Below are positions 9,061 through 17,125 of a stretch of 64,000 nt of DNA, in pieces (the stretch's first letter is position 1; each line of letters begins with the position of its first letter). The notes below the pieces were generated by a model. That model did not search any database. It was not told the origin of the DNA and saw only the letters and a list, made by a program, of their open reading frames with translations. The position numbers were made by a program, and so were the translations under genes. This DNA comes from Lautropia dentalis (lineage in GTDB: Bacteria; Pseudomonadota; Gammaproteobacteria; Burkholderiales; Burkholderiaceae_E): contig NZ_RRUE01000001.1 in assembly GCF_003892345.1 (NCBI RefSeq), positions 279,008 through 343,007 on the forward strand, written 5' to 3'.

Positions 9061-9449
9061 ACATCCTCTGTGATACGCACGTGCTGCTGTGGTTTCTGGA
9101 TGGCCAGACCAGGCGGTTCCCTGCGGAAACACTCGGTCTTCTGATGGATGAGGGCAACACGCTGCACTACAGTGATGCCAGCATCTGGGAAATTGCCATC
9201 AAGTTCAAACAGAAGCGGCCGGATTTTCCGTATGACCCCCAACACACCGTGGATGCACTGAATGATCAGGAGTTTTTGCAGGTGCCGATCAGGCTGCGAC
9301 ACATCCTGGAAACCATGAAGCTGCCAGCCGTCCATGGCGATCCGTTCGATCGTCTGTTGCTGGCGCAGGCGCGTGCTGACGGCTTTCTGCTGCTGACGGC
9401 AGATCGGCGAATTCTTCAGTACCAGGATGTGCTGGTGCGGGCGGTGTGA
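9057..9449 (+). CDS. PIN-domain ribonuclease toxin (VapC-like)
   Basis: A 130-residue PIN domain with the acidic metal-binding set: Asp6 (CDTHVLLW), Glu45 (SDASIWEIAIK), Asp95/Asp98 (HGDPFDRLLLAQA) and Asp116 (LLTADRRI). Family members cleave RNA, often tRNA anticodon loops or rRNA, when freed from the antitoxin. It overlaps the Phd-like antitoxin by 4 bases. The variant pairing of a Phd antitoxin with a PIN toxin is well known. Functional state cannot be judged, but all catalytic positions are present. Confidence 0.88.
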   Translation: MNILCDTHVLLWFLDGQTRRFPAETLGLLMDEGNTLHYSDASIWEIAIKFKQKRPDFPYDPQHTVDALNDQEFLQVPIRLRHILETMKLPAVHGDPFDRLLLAQARADGFLLLTADRRILQYQDVLVRAV

Positions 9450-9508
9450 TGGCGGGCCAGTGCTCTCTGGCCCGCACCCGTATCACGGCCACTTCCGGAA
9501 GGGCCGAT

Positions 9509-10438
9509 TCATCCATGATGCCCTGCCAGACGCAGAAAATCCATCACGTCATCCACCAGACCCTCCCGCAGGCAATCCAGCCGCATGTCCACCGGCAGCG
9601 ACCGCAGCCAGGTCAGCTGCCGCTTGGCCAGCTGGCGGGTGGCGGCTACGCCGGCTTCGAAAAGTGTGTCGGGCGACCGTTCACCGTCGAGCATCTGCCA
9701 CACCTGCCGGTAGCCCACGGTGCGCATGGCCGGCAGCTCGGCGTGCAGGTCGGGGCGGGCATGCAGGCGTTTCACTTCGTCGATGAAGCCATTGTCCAGC
9801 ATTATCTGAAAACGCTGCGCAATGCGTGCATGCAGTACGCTGCGCTCGGATGGCTCCAGGCTGATGATGCGGATGTCCGGATGTGCCTTTGGTTTCTGCC
9901 CGGCCTGCTGCAGCGCCGATAAGGGCTGGCCGGTGATTTCGATGATTTCCAGTGCGCGCTGGATGCGCTGCGCATCGGTGGCGTGCAGGCGCTGTGCGGT
10001 GGGCGGGTCCAGTTCGGCCAGGCGTGCATGCAGAAAGGGCCAGCCGTGTTCGGCGGCTTCGGCATCCAGCCGCGCGCGGATGTCGGGGCGGGCGCCGGGC
10101 AGATCATCCATGGGGTGCAGCAGCGTGCGCGCATACAGCATGGTGCCGCCCACCAGCAGCGGCAGCCGGCCGCGCGCTTCGATGTCGCCGATCAGCTGCC
10201 ACGCATCGGCGCTGAATTCTGCGGCACTGTAGCTTTCGGATGGTTCGCGGATGTCGATCAGGTGATGTGGCACCTGCGCCAGCTCATCCGCCGATGGTTT
10301 GGCCGTGCCGATATCCATGCCACGGTAGACCAGCGCAGAATCGACGCTGATGATTTCCACGGGCACCCGCCGGGCAATGTCCAGTGCCAGCGCCGTCTTG
10401 CCGGACGCGGTGGGGCCGAGGATCATCAAGGCGCGCAT
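9509..10438 (-). CDS. miaA: tRNA dimethylallyltransferase
   Basis: Transfers a dimethylallyl group to N6 of A37 in tRNAs that read UNN codons. It has P-loop GPTASGKT (8-15), the catalytic segment [18 protein letters not shown], the HHLIDI block and [10 protein letters not shown], and ends with [15 protein letters not shown]. Length (309) is normal. AAAGGAG sits 5 bases before the ATG. It lies downstream of mutL on the same strand (148-base gap), a common order; the hfq gene that often follows is absent, and a convergent toxin-antitoxin operon stands there instead. Confidence 0.97.
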   Translation of the reverse strand: MRALMILGPTASGKTALALDIARRVPVEIISVDSALVYRGMDIGTAKPSADELAQVPHHLIDIREPSESYSAAEFSADAWQLIGDIEARGRLPLLVGGTMLYARTLLHPMDDLPGARPDIRARLDAEAAEHGWPFLHARLAELDPPTAQRLHATDAQRIQRALEIIEITGQPLSALQQAGQKPKAHPDIRIISLEPSERSVLHARIAQRFQIMLDNGFIDEVKRLHARPDLHAELPAMRTVGYRQVWQMLDGERSPDTLFEAGVAATRQLAKRQLTWLRSLPVDMRLDCLREGLVDDVMDFLRLAGHHG

Positions 10439-10533
10439 GATGGCTCCTTTCCCGCATGTTTCGGTGGGGGCCCACCTTTCTTCGGGCGTTGCCGGTACCG
10501 GCCATGGGGGGCCTCAGCTGCAAACCCGGAAAA

Positions 10534-10575
10534 TACCGGTACGGCCGATGTTACTACCGGTGCAGCCGATGTGAC
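10534..10575. repeat. Two 21-bp tandem units between miaA and mutL
   Basis: Two adjacent 21-base copies beginning TACCGG (10534-10554 and 10555-10575), with 4 differences, lie in the 148-base gap between mutL and miaA. No function is apparent. Confidence 0.6.
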
Positions 10576-10586
10576 GGGACACACCA

Positions 10587-13190
10587 TCACTGCCCCCGCA
10601 TGAACCACCGGTCCAGTTCGTCCAGCGTCAGCCGGAACCAGGTGGGGCGGCCATGGTTGCAGAAATCGGCGTCGGGGGTGGCTTCCATGTCGCGCAGCAG
10701 GGCGTTCATTTCGGGCAGCGTCAGCGCGCGGTTGGCGCGCACCGAACCGTGGCAGGCCATGGTGGACAGCATCCGGTCCAGCCGTTTTTCCAGCGCATTG
10801 TGCTGGGCGGGTGCCTGCCAGGCGGCCAGTACCTCGCGGGCCAGCCGTTCCGGGTCGGCGCGCGAGAGCAGGGCGGGCACGCTGGTCACAGCCAGGGTGT
10901 CGGGGCCGCGCACTTCCAGTTCGATGCCCAGATCGCCCAACGAATCGGCATCGTCCGTGACGGTGGCCACGTCCAGTTCGGTGCCCTGAAACACGGCCGG
11001 AATCAGCAGTGGCTGGCGGGCCAGATGGTGCTCGCGGTGGGCTTTTTTCAGGCGCTCCAGCGTGATGCGCTCGTGCGCCGCGTGCATGTCGACGATGATC
11101 AGACCATCGACCGTCTGCGACAGGATGTAGATGCCGTGCAGCTGGGCCAGCGCGAAGCCCATGCGCGGGGTGTCGGCCAGCGGGGTTCTGGCTGGGGGAT
11201 GGCCATTCAGGGAAGCGCTGCCCGGTGATGCAGCGACACGCTGACCGTCTTCGTGCTGTGCGGCGATACCGGTCAGGGGCGTGCCATCCGGAGCGTCCTC
11301 CGCAGGGATGGCCGGGCCGCCCTGCCAGCTGGGGCGCGCTTCGGATACGTGAGGAATACCCGTTTCGGTGCCTGTCGCTGTACGGGCCGCCGTTCCGGCA
11401 GCGGCAGCAGATCCCGCGCTGACGGCAGCATCGCCAGAGGCTGGGTAAAGGTTGTCGGAAGCCGTGGCTGTCGTGTCGGCAGGGAGACCGGTACCGTCAT
11501 GTGTCCCGCTTGCCGGGGTGCGGGAACCGGACGGGTCAGGACCGTCATGCCGGGATGCGGGCAGATGCGTGTCGTCCAGCACATGCAGGCTGGCCTGCTG
11601 CCAGTGGGCTTCCAGACCCGGCGGCGGACTGGCTTTATCGTCATGCTGTGTTGTCGAAGGGCGTGGGCTGGCCCCGCCGTCATGTCCCGATTCCGATGCT
11701 GACGGGGACGGGGCGGCTTGCGCATTGCGTCCCGGCGCAGAAGAAGACGGTGCGGCCTGGGTATCGTGCCCCGGTGCCTGAAACGCCAGACTGGCGCGGT
11801 TGGCGGCCGTGTCGTACTGGCCGGCGCCCGGGCGGTATGTGCCCGGATGATGCCCCTGCCTGGACGGGCCACTGCCTGTTGCCGGTGAACCCGTCCGGCC
11901 GGTGTCCGGCGTGAAGGGTTGGTGGCCCGGCCGGGTACGCACGGTGTGCCGGTCGGTCGTGAAACCGCTGACACTGTGATGGTCTGTGCCGTCTGCGCGG
12001 GAGCTTCCTGCATCCATGACGTCTGGCGCATGCGTGACCCCCGCAGCACCTGTGCCGCCCAGGGGGCCGGGTCTTTCCCTGCTGCCCGGCGCCCCTGCCA
12101 GCGAGATCGTCCGGCTGGCGCTGCCCTGTCCCGGCCGGGGCAGCGCGGTGCCCAGGGCATTTTCCACCGCATGGAACACCAGATGCCGCACGGCCGCCGG
12201 GTCGCGAAAGCGCACCTCGGTCTTGGCCGGGTGCACGTTGGCATCGACCAGTGTCGGGTCGATGGTCAGGAACAGCGCGAATACCGGATAGCGTTCGCCG
12301 TGCAGGCGGTCGCGGTAGGCCTGGCGGATGGCCTGCGCCAGCATGCGGTCACGCACGAAGCGGCCGTTGACGAACAGGTACTGCCGGTCCGAACGGGCAC
12401 GGGCGGCATCGGGCGTACCCAGCAGACCCTCCAGCGTCAGCGGGCCGGCCTGGGCGGAGACGGGCAGCAGCCGGTTGCCGCCGGCGCCGCCATCGCCCAC
12501 CAGGGTCTCGATGCGCTGGCGTGGTGTGGTGGCGGGCCAGCGGCGGATTTCCTTGCCGTCCTGGTGCACGACGAACTGCACGTCCGGGTGCGAGAGCGCA
12601 ATGCGGCGGATCACGTCCAGGCAGTAGGCGGCTTCGGTGGTCGGTGACTTCAGAAACTTGCGCCGGGCCGGGGTGGCCGAGAACAGGTCGATCACCTCGA
12701 TGACGGTGCCGGGCGGGACGGCGGCCGGTTCGGCCGGCGGGGCTTCCCGGCCGGGCTGCACGTCCACCTTCCAGCCGTGTTCGGCGGAGGCCGGGCGGCT
12801 GGCCAGGGTCAGGCGCGAGACGGCCGCCATCGAGGCCAGCGCCTCGCCCCGGAAGCCCAGCGAGGTGACGCGTTCCAGATCGGCCAGCGAGGCGATCTTG
12901 CTGGTGGCGTGGCGGGTGAGGGCCAGCGGCAGCTGTTCGCGGGCGATGCCGCGGCCGTTGTCGATGATCTGCAGGCGGCGCAGGCCGCCTTCCTCGATGC
13001 GGATCTCGATCTGGGTGGCGCCGGCGTCCAGGGCGTTTTCCAGCAGTTCCTTGATGGCCGAGGCCGGCCGCTCGATCACCTCACCGGCCGCAATCTGGCT
13101 GATCAGGATGTCGGGCAGTACGGCAATGGGGCGCGATGCGGCGGTATCCGTGGCGGCTGGCAGGGAAAACTGGCTGGCGGAGTCGGTCAT
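10587..13190 (-). CDS. mutL: DNA mismatch repair protein MutL with endonuclease motifs
   Basis: GHKL ATPase that links MutS to strand removal. The N-terminal ATPase core has SQIAAGEVIERPASAIKELL, DNGRGI, RHATSKI and GFRGEAL. The C-terminal domain keeps the metal-site motifs of endonuclease-type MutL: DMHAAHERITLE (about 701), ACHGSVRAN (about 812) and CNHGRPTW (about 844), expected in bacteria without MutH. Between them lies a linker of about 300 residues, Pro/Ser/Gly/His-rich, which makes the protein 867 residues against about 620 in the family. Start choice is uncertain: ATG at 13190 gives an N-terminus like relatives; ATG at 13232 and 13334 are alternatives, none with a clear ribosome site. 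Confidence 0.95.
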   Translation of the reverse strand: MTDSASQFSLPAATDTAASRPIAVLPDILISQIAAGEVIERPASAIKELLENALDAGATQIEIRIEEGGLRRLQIIDNGRGIAREQLPLALTRHATSKIASLADLERVTSLGFRGEALASMAAVSRLTLASRPASAEHGWKVDVQPGREAPPAEPAAVPPGTVIEVIDLFSATPARRKFLKSPTTEAAYCLDVIRRIALSHPDVQFVVHQDGKEIRRWPATTPRQRIETLVGDGGAGGNRLLPVSAQAGPLTLEGLLGTPDAARARSDRQYLFVNGRFVRDRMLAQAIRQAYRDRLHGERYPVFALFLTIDPTLVDANVHPAKTEVRFRDPAAVRHLVFHAVENALGTALPRPGQGSASRTISLAGAPGSRERPGPLGGTGAAGVTHAPDVMDAGSSRADGTDHHSVSGFTTDRHTVRTRPGHQPFTPDTGRTGSPATGSGPSRQGHHPGTYRPGAGQYDTAANRASLAFQAPGHDTQAAPSSSAPGRNAQAAPSPSASESGHDGGASPRPSTTQHDDKASPPPGLEAHWQQASLHVLDDTHLPASRHDGPDPSGSRTPASGTHDGTGLPADTTATASDNLYPASGDAAVSAGSAAAAGTAARTATGTETGIPHVSEARPSWQGGPAIPAEDAPDGTPLTGIAAQHEDGQRVAASPGSASLNGHPPARTPLADTPRMGFALAQLHGIYILSQTVDGLIIVDMHAAHERITLERLKKAHREHHLARQPLLIPAVFQGTELDVATVTDDADSLGDLGIELEVRGPDTLAVTSVPALLSRADPERLAREVLAAWQAPAQHNALEKRLDRMLSTMACHGSVRANRALTLPEMNALLRDMEATPDADFCNHGRPTWFRLTLDELDRWFMRGQ
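11707..11784 (-). repeat. Two 39-bp tandem units in the mutL linker
   Basis: Two adjacent 39-base copies (11707-11745, 11746-11784) encode 13-residue units resembling APGHDTQAAPSSS and APGRNAQAAPSPS. The length is divisible by three, so the frame is preserved. Confidence 0.65.
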
Positions 13191-13336
13191 GGCCAACAGG
13201 TGGGGCAGGCGGGTGGGAAGATGGGCATCCATTATAGGGAGTGCATTTGCCCGCCGGCGCCACACTGCGATTGCAGCAGCCGGCAATCCCCTCGGGTAAA
13301 CTGTGTGCCCCTGTCTCCTCCCGTTTGTTTTCATCC

Positions 13337-13987
13337 ATGGACTTCTCCAGCCTGCTCGACATCTTCCTGCACCTCGACAAGCACCTCGAAATGGTGGTGC
13401 AGAACTATGGCGTCTGGGTGTACGCGCTGATGTTTGCCATCATCTTCGTCGAAACCGGGCTGGTGGTGATGCCCTTCCTGCCGGGAGATTCGCTGCTGTT
13501 CGTGGCCGGCGCCATTGCCGCGGTGGGCGGGCTGGACCTGCTGGGCGTCATGGCGCTGCTGACGGTGGCGGCCGTGCTGGGCGACGCGCTCAACTATTCC
13601 ATCGGCCGCTACATCGGGCCGAAGGTGTTCCAGTGGGAGGACAGCCGCTTCTTCAACCGCGAGGCTTTCGACCGCACCCATGCTTTCTACGAGAAGCATG
13701 GCGGCATCACCATCATCGTGGCGCGCTTCATGCCCTTCATTCGCACCTTTGCCCCCTTCGTGGCCGGGGTGGCGCAGATGAGCTATCCGCGCTTTGCCAT
13801 GTTCAACGTGGTGGGCGGCATGCTGTGGGTCTGCGGCCTGTCCGGGCTGGGCTATCTCATCGGCAACAACGACTGGGTCAAGGCCCACTTCTCGTGGGTG
13901 ACGCTGGCGATGATCATCATTCCGGGCCTGCCGGCCGTGTTCGAGGTGGTGCGGCACTTCATCAACAGGCGCAGAAAGGCCGCCTGA
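13337..13987 (+). CDS. DedA-family inner membrane protein
   Basis: A 216-residue polytopic protein with the DedA core: the acidic segment FVETGLVVMPFLPGDSLL, the GDALNYSIGRYIGPK loop and the arginine pair in VARFMPFIRTFAPFVAGVAQM. Relatives are flippases for undecaprenyl phosphate or other lipids and affect envelope integrity and drug tolerance. The start at 13337 gives the usual short N-terminus. It is divergent from mutL, with a 100-150-base gap. A perfect 11-bp stem follows the gene. Which lipid is moved is unknown. Confidence 0.92.
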   Translation: MDFSSLLDIFLHLDKHLEMVVQNYGVWVYALMFAIIFVETGLVVMPFLPGDSLLFVAGAIAAVGGLDLLGVMALLTVAAVLGDALNYSIGRYIGPKVFQWEDSRFFNREAFDRTHAFYEKHGGITIIVARFMPFIRTFAPFVAGVAQMSYPRFAMFNVVGGMLWVCGLSGLGYLIGNNDWVKAHFSWVTLAMIIIPGLPAVFEVVRHFINRRRKAA

Positions 13988-14011
13988 ACGCCTGGACCCC
14001 GGCCGGGTGGG

Positions 14012-14051
14012 CTGCCACAGGCTGCCGGGGGGTCGGCGCTGCCTGTGGCAG
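14012..14051. terminator. Hairpin between convergent dedA and methyltransferase genes
   Basis: A perfect 11-bp stem, CTGCCACAGGC (14012-14022) with GCCTGTGGCAG (14041-14051), around an 18-base loop. It lies between two convergent stops. No T-tract follows on either strand, so it may act as a weak bidirectional terminator or as an RNA 3'-end stabiliser. Confidence 0.45.
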
Positions 14052-14053
14052 GA

Positions 14054-14935
14054 TCAGCCCGGTGCCCGCAGCGTCCAGACCTTGATGTCGGCCGGCATGC
14101 GTTGCAGGATCGGGTTGAGGATCGTCAGTATGGCGGCAATCAGGGCAGCCTTGGCGGCGGACATGTTGCGGTCGTAGCGGATGCGGGCGTACAGCCCGCT
14201 GGTGCTGATCGAGGGCAGGGTGGAGGTCTTCTCCAGCATCAGTCCGGCACGCTGGCCGATGGCGCGGATGCTGTCGTCATCGAAATAATGGACGTGCGGC
14301 GACGGAAAGCCCTTTTGCCACATCCGCTCGAAGCTGCCGCGCATGCCCAGGCGGTTCATCAGTTTCGAGATGCGATAGAGCACGCCGGTTCTGGCCGGTG
14401 AATTGACGAGAATGCGCCCGCCTGGCTTCAGGTGCTGCACGCAGGCATCAAAGGCTGCGTTGACGTTGGGGATGTGTTCCATCACGTCGTTGAAGCTGAT
14501 GACGTCAAAGCGCTCGTTGGCCTCGAGCACGTCGGGAAAGAAGCCCCTGCGGACCTGCACGCCCTGGGCTGTGGCCATCTCGGCAACCCGGGCATCGGGT
14601 TCGATGCCAAGCCCGGTGAAGTGTGGCGAGGTGGCCTTCAGGAACCAGCCATGTCCACACCCCACGTCCAGCAGGGTGGGGGATGTGCCGGCCGGCGGGT
14701 TCAGGGTTTTATCCAGTTCGGCGGCCAGCATGCGGAAGTTGCTCTGACGAAGGTCGCTGAGACCTTCTTCGCGCAGCGTTTCATCGAGCACTTCGCGGTC
14801 GCCATGCACGTCGATGTCGACCAGCAGCGAGCTGCCTTCGTAGGAACAGGCACTGCAGACCAGGTGCCACGGGTACAGGCCGGTTTGCAGGCGATTCTGG
14901 CAGGCAGGGCATGACTGGGATGCAGGGGCGTTCAT
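14054..14935 (-). CDS. Class I SAM-dependent methyltransferase with N-terminal zinc ribbon
   Basis: The N-terminus carries two CxxC pairs (Cys9/Cys12, Cys27/Cys30) that suggest a zinc ribbon. A Rossmann methyltransferase domain follows, with motif I DVGCGHG (89-95), the acidic GIEPDARVAEMA strand end and NDVMEHIPN. Such enzymes commonly modify sugars, lipids or other small molecules. The start at 14935 begins the zinc ribbon; the frame stays open to 15088, but the extra 51 residues are basic and lack similarity. It is the last gene of the minus-strand glycan run, separated from the upstream barrel gene by a strong terminator, so it probably has its own promoter. Substrate unknown. Confidence 0.85.
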   Translation of the reverse strand: MNAPASQSCPACQNRLQTGLYPWHLVCSACSYEGSSLLVDIDVHGDREVLDETLREEGLSDLRQSNFRMLAAELDKTLNPPAGTSPTLLDVGCGHGWFLKATSPHFTGLGIEPDARVAEMATAQGVQVRRGFFPDVLEANERFDVISFNDVMEHIPNVNAAFDACVQHLKPGGRILVNSPARTGVLYRISKLMNRLGMRGSFERMWQKGFPSPHVHYFDDDSIRAIGQRAGLMLEKTSTLPSISTSGLYARIRYDRNMSAAKAALIAAILTILNPILQRMPADIKVWTLRAPG

Positions 14936-15170
14936 GGCGGGAGACTCGGTGAGGGGCAGATTTGACGGACGGGGTTTTCTGGACGAACGTCGCCAGAAAA
15001 TTTGTATGCGTACCATCATCCGTGTGGTGCGGCCGTATTCTTGCACCCGTCTGTACCAGAAGGAGGGGGCTGTGGTTTGCTGAGCCACAAAACTTCACGA
15101 TCCGTGTCGTCAGGGCGCGTTTTTGCAGGCACTTCCCGTGGGCTCACCGCTCCGGTCGCTGGCCAGGCAC

Positions 15171-15193
15171 AAAAAAGCCTGCCGAAGCAGGCT
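15171..15193 (-). terminator. Rho-independent terminator behind the second barrel gene
   Basis: On the minus strand: 7-bp stem AGCCTGC/GCAGGCT closed by a TTCG tetraloop, followed by TTTTTT (15176-15171). The loop and U-tract are textbook. It lies 210 bases behind the stop of the barrel gene that ends at 15403. Confidence 0.88.
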
Positions 15194-15298
15194 CGAGTCA
15201 GAATGATCAGGCTGCATTCGGCAGGCTTTGGGCGCCCGGAGGCTCAGCAGGCCCTGGCGGTGTCGAGCAGATCTTGCCGGGCGGGCACCACAGGCAGT

Positions 15299-15398
15299 CG
15301 GGATGACGTCCGGCACTGTCCGTGTCAGGGGACTGGGCGCCATCCACACGCATGTTCCAGCCGGGATGATGCCCGGCACTGCCCGTGGCAGGGGCTGG
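15299..15398. repeat. Imperfect 37/38-base direct repeat
   Basis: Two copies that begin CGGGATGA and end CTGG, at 15299-15336 and 15362-15398, sit just behind the barrel gene. Each contains a small CCGGCACTG...CAGGGG stem-like element. Confidence 0.55.
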
Positions 15399-15402
15399 CT
15401 GC

Positions 15403-16743
15403 TTACCGGCCCGGGTAGTACCGGATGTCGATGCCGGCGGCGTAGGCGTTGGCCGATTTGCCGGCACCGGCATCGGTGCTGGCGCGGAAGCGGCCGCTGG
15501 GCATGAACACGCCGGCGTAGGCCTGTACCTTCCAGGCCGGACCGGGTGTCCAGCCCCAGACCAGATCGAAGCCGTTGCCCAGGGTGCGGCGGTTCTGCAG
15601 GTCGGCCTCCGGGTTCAGGGCCGTCTTGCTCAGCGCCCCCAGCTTGTCCTGGCGGTAGTGGTGATAGACCAGATCCAGCGAGCTGTCCTTCATGGGGGCA
15701 ATGCCCACGGCGGCCGTCAGCACGTGGATGTTGGTCAGCGCCGGGTTCAGCACCGTGCCGTAGGTCTTGAAGTCGTACACGGCGCCCATTTCGGACTTGT
15801 TGGTCTGCATGCCGGTCTGGTGGTGGCTGTTGTCGGTGCCCTTGCCGTCATCACCACTGCCCCAGGCGTAGCCCAGCGTGGCGCGCGGGTTCCAGCGGCT
15901 GCTGCTGTCGACGAACAGGGTGGCGCCCACGTCGATGGCCTCGCCACGCACGCGCCGGTCGTTCTGGTGGCCGCTCACGTAGCTGGCCAGGGCCCAGTGC
16001 TGCATGCCCTCGGAGGGGGTGTTGATCGAGCCACCGATCAGGTGGGTCAGGTGCATGCCCTCCTTCTTGTCATTGACCTGCCGCAAGCCCTTCAGGATCA
16101 GCTGGTGATCCTTGTTGAGCCGGTAGGTGCCCATGGCGGCCGCCAGTTTGTCACCCTTTTCGTGCGGGGCGTTGTGGTTGAACAGGTCGTGCCGCCAGAC
16201 ATCGTACTGGGCGACGAAGGCATCGACCAGCCAGGGACCGCGTTCGACGGTGACGTTGAGACCGTCGAAGTCGGTGTCGAAGAACCAGGTGCGCTCGTCA
16301 TCGGTGCTCCAGCGGCCCAGACGTGCGCGCGTGCCGTACTCCTTGAACTGGGCCTCGGCGTAGAGCTGGGGCAGGTACAGCATGGTGTCGTTTTCCTGCG
16401 GGTTGCCGTCGGCTCGCCACAGGCTGACGTAGGGTTCGATGTCGAACACGAAGCCCCAGTGATCGTCGTGCTGGTAGCGGGTGACCAGCCGGGCCTCCGG
16501 CATGCCCAGCGACTGGCTGCTGATGTTGTTCTTGCGCAGCTTGAGGTTCTTCTGGATGTCCTGCTGGTACATGATCCGCGAGATGAAGTGCCAGCCCGGC
16601 TTCTGCCACCGGATGGCATCCTTCGCCTGGGCACTGCCCAGCAGGGAGGCGCCCAGCATCAGGGCGACCAGCGGACCTGCGGCCCGGCGGAAGGGGGTTG
16701 CCGGTGCGTCCTGGCTGTGTGGCGGGCGGAGCATGGTGTTCAT
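15403..16743 (-). CDS. AlgE-like outer-membrane beta-barrel (alginate export family), copy 2
   Basis: A signal peptide (basic start, PLVALMLGASLLGSAQA, cleavage before KDAIRWQKPGW) precedes a barrel rich in alternating aromatic strands. Blocks typical of the alginate-export family are LYAEAQFKEYGTRARLGRW, DDERTWFFDTDFDGLNVTVERG, LTYVSG-like strands and the C-terminal SANAYAAGIDIRYYPGR, which ends in a barrel terminus. 446 residues, near AlgE (490). AGGAG precedes the ATG at 16743. It is strongly similar along its length to the gene upstream (17126-18520), so the pair arose by tandem duplication. No other alginate gene is present, so the exported polymer need not be alginate. Confidence 0.88.
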   Translation of the reverse strand: MNTMLRPPHSQDAPATPFRRAAGPLVALMLGASLLGSAQAKDAIRWQKPGWHFISRIMYQQDIQKNLKLRKNNISSQSLGMPEARLVTRYQHDDHWGFVFDIEPYVSLWRADGNPQENDTMLYLPQLYAEAQFKEYGTRARLGRWSTDDERTWFFDTDFDGLNVTVERGPWLVDAFVAQYDVWRHDLFNHNAPHEKGDKLAAAMGTYRLNKDHQLILKGLRQVNDKKEGMHLTHLIGGSINTPSEGMQHWALASYVSGHQNDRRVRGEAIDVGATLFVDSSSRWNPRATLGYAWGSGDDGKGTDNSHHQTGMQTNKSEMGAVYDFKTYGTVLNPALTNIHVLTAAVGIAPMKDSSLDLVYHHYRQDKLGALSKTALNPEADLQNRRTLGNGFDLVWGWTPGPAWKVQAYAGVFMPSGRFRASTDAGAGKSANAYAAGIDIRYYPGR

Positions 16744-17125
16744 GCAGGGTCTCCTGGGAAGGTCGGTTGGTTGTCGGGTTGTAACGGGTATGTCCGGTGC
16801 AGCAGAACATGTTGCGTGTTGCAAGGCACGTATTATCAGGTACTTCGGTCCCTGAACAGGCCCGCAGACGTATCAGGGTTTTCCTGAATGGGGCGGACCG
16901 GGGCCGCATGGTCCCCAGCGCGTGTGGTGGACGCCTTCATCCCCGTGCACCCCCCTCTTTGGGTGTGCGTGTCCCGACACAGAAAAGCCTGCCAGCCTCC
17001 GGAGCGGAGGGTGGACAGGCTTTCGTGTCGCGCCCGGGCAGACTGCATGGGCGCTGCTGCGCGCCGGCAGCTGCGGGGGCAGGCGGTGGTGACTGGTGCC
17101 CTGGGACTTTCGGCGCGCGGGCTGG
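16744..17125. other. Gap between the two barrel genes
   Basis: 382 bases. The right half carries the terminator of the upstream barrel gene (16983-17023). The left half (16744-16850) is the AT-richer leader of the downstream barrel gene and includes a GATAAT hexamer on the minus strand near 16838 that might be a -10 element. No open frame is convincing. Confidence 0.45.
16983..17023 (-). terminator. Rho-independent terminator behind the first barrel gene
   Basis: On the minus strand: outer stem AAGCCTG/CAGGCTT, inner stem CCTCCG/CGGAGG, then TTTTCT. Its outer stem has the same sequence as the terminator behind the second barrel gene, as expected if gene and terminator were duplicated together. 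Confidence 0.78.

Larger units (their letters stand above)
14936..15402. other. 467-base gap with terminator and direct repeats
   Basis: No gene is visible. It holds the strong minus-strand terminator at 15171-15193, an inverted partial copy of that hairpin at about 15208-15229, and two copies of a 37/38-base direct repeat (15299-15336, 15362-15398). The left part is the methyltransferase leader. Confidence 0.6.

Noticed and set aside
10426-10608. 60-codon minus-strand frame bridging the end of mutL and the start of miaA
   Set aside because: It overlaps both genes, contains the 21-bp repeat, and has Pro/Ala/Gly-rich composition without similarity. It could couple translation, but nothing supports a product.
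15385-16887. 500-codon plus-strand frame opposite the second barrel gene
   Set aside because: The opposite strand has a full-length barrel with signal peptide, ribosome site and terminator; this frame is Val/Gly-rich and featureless.
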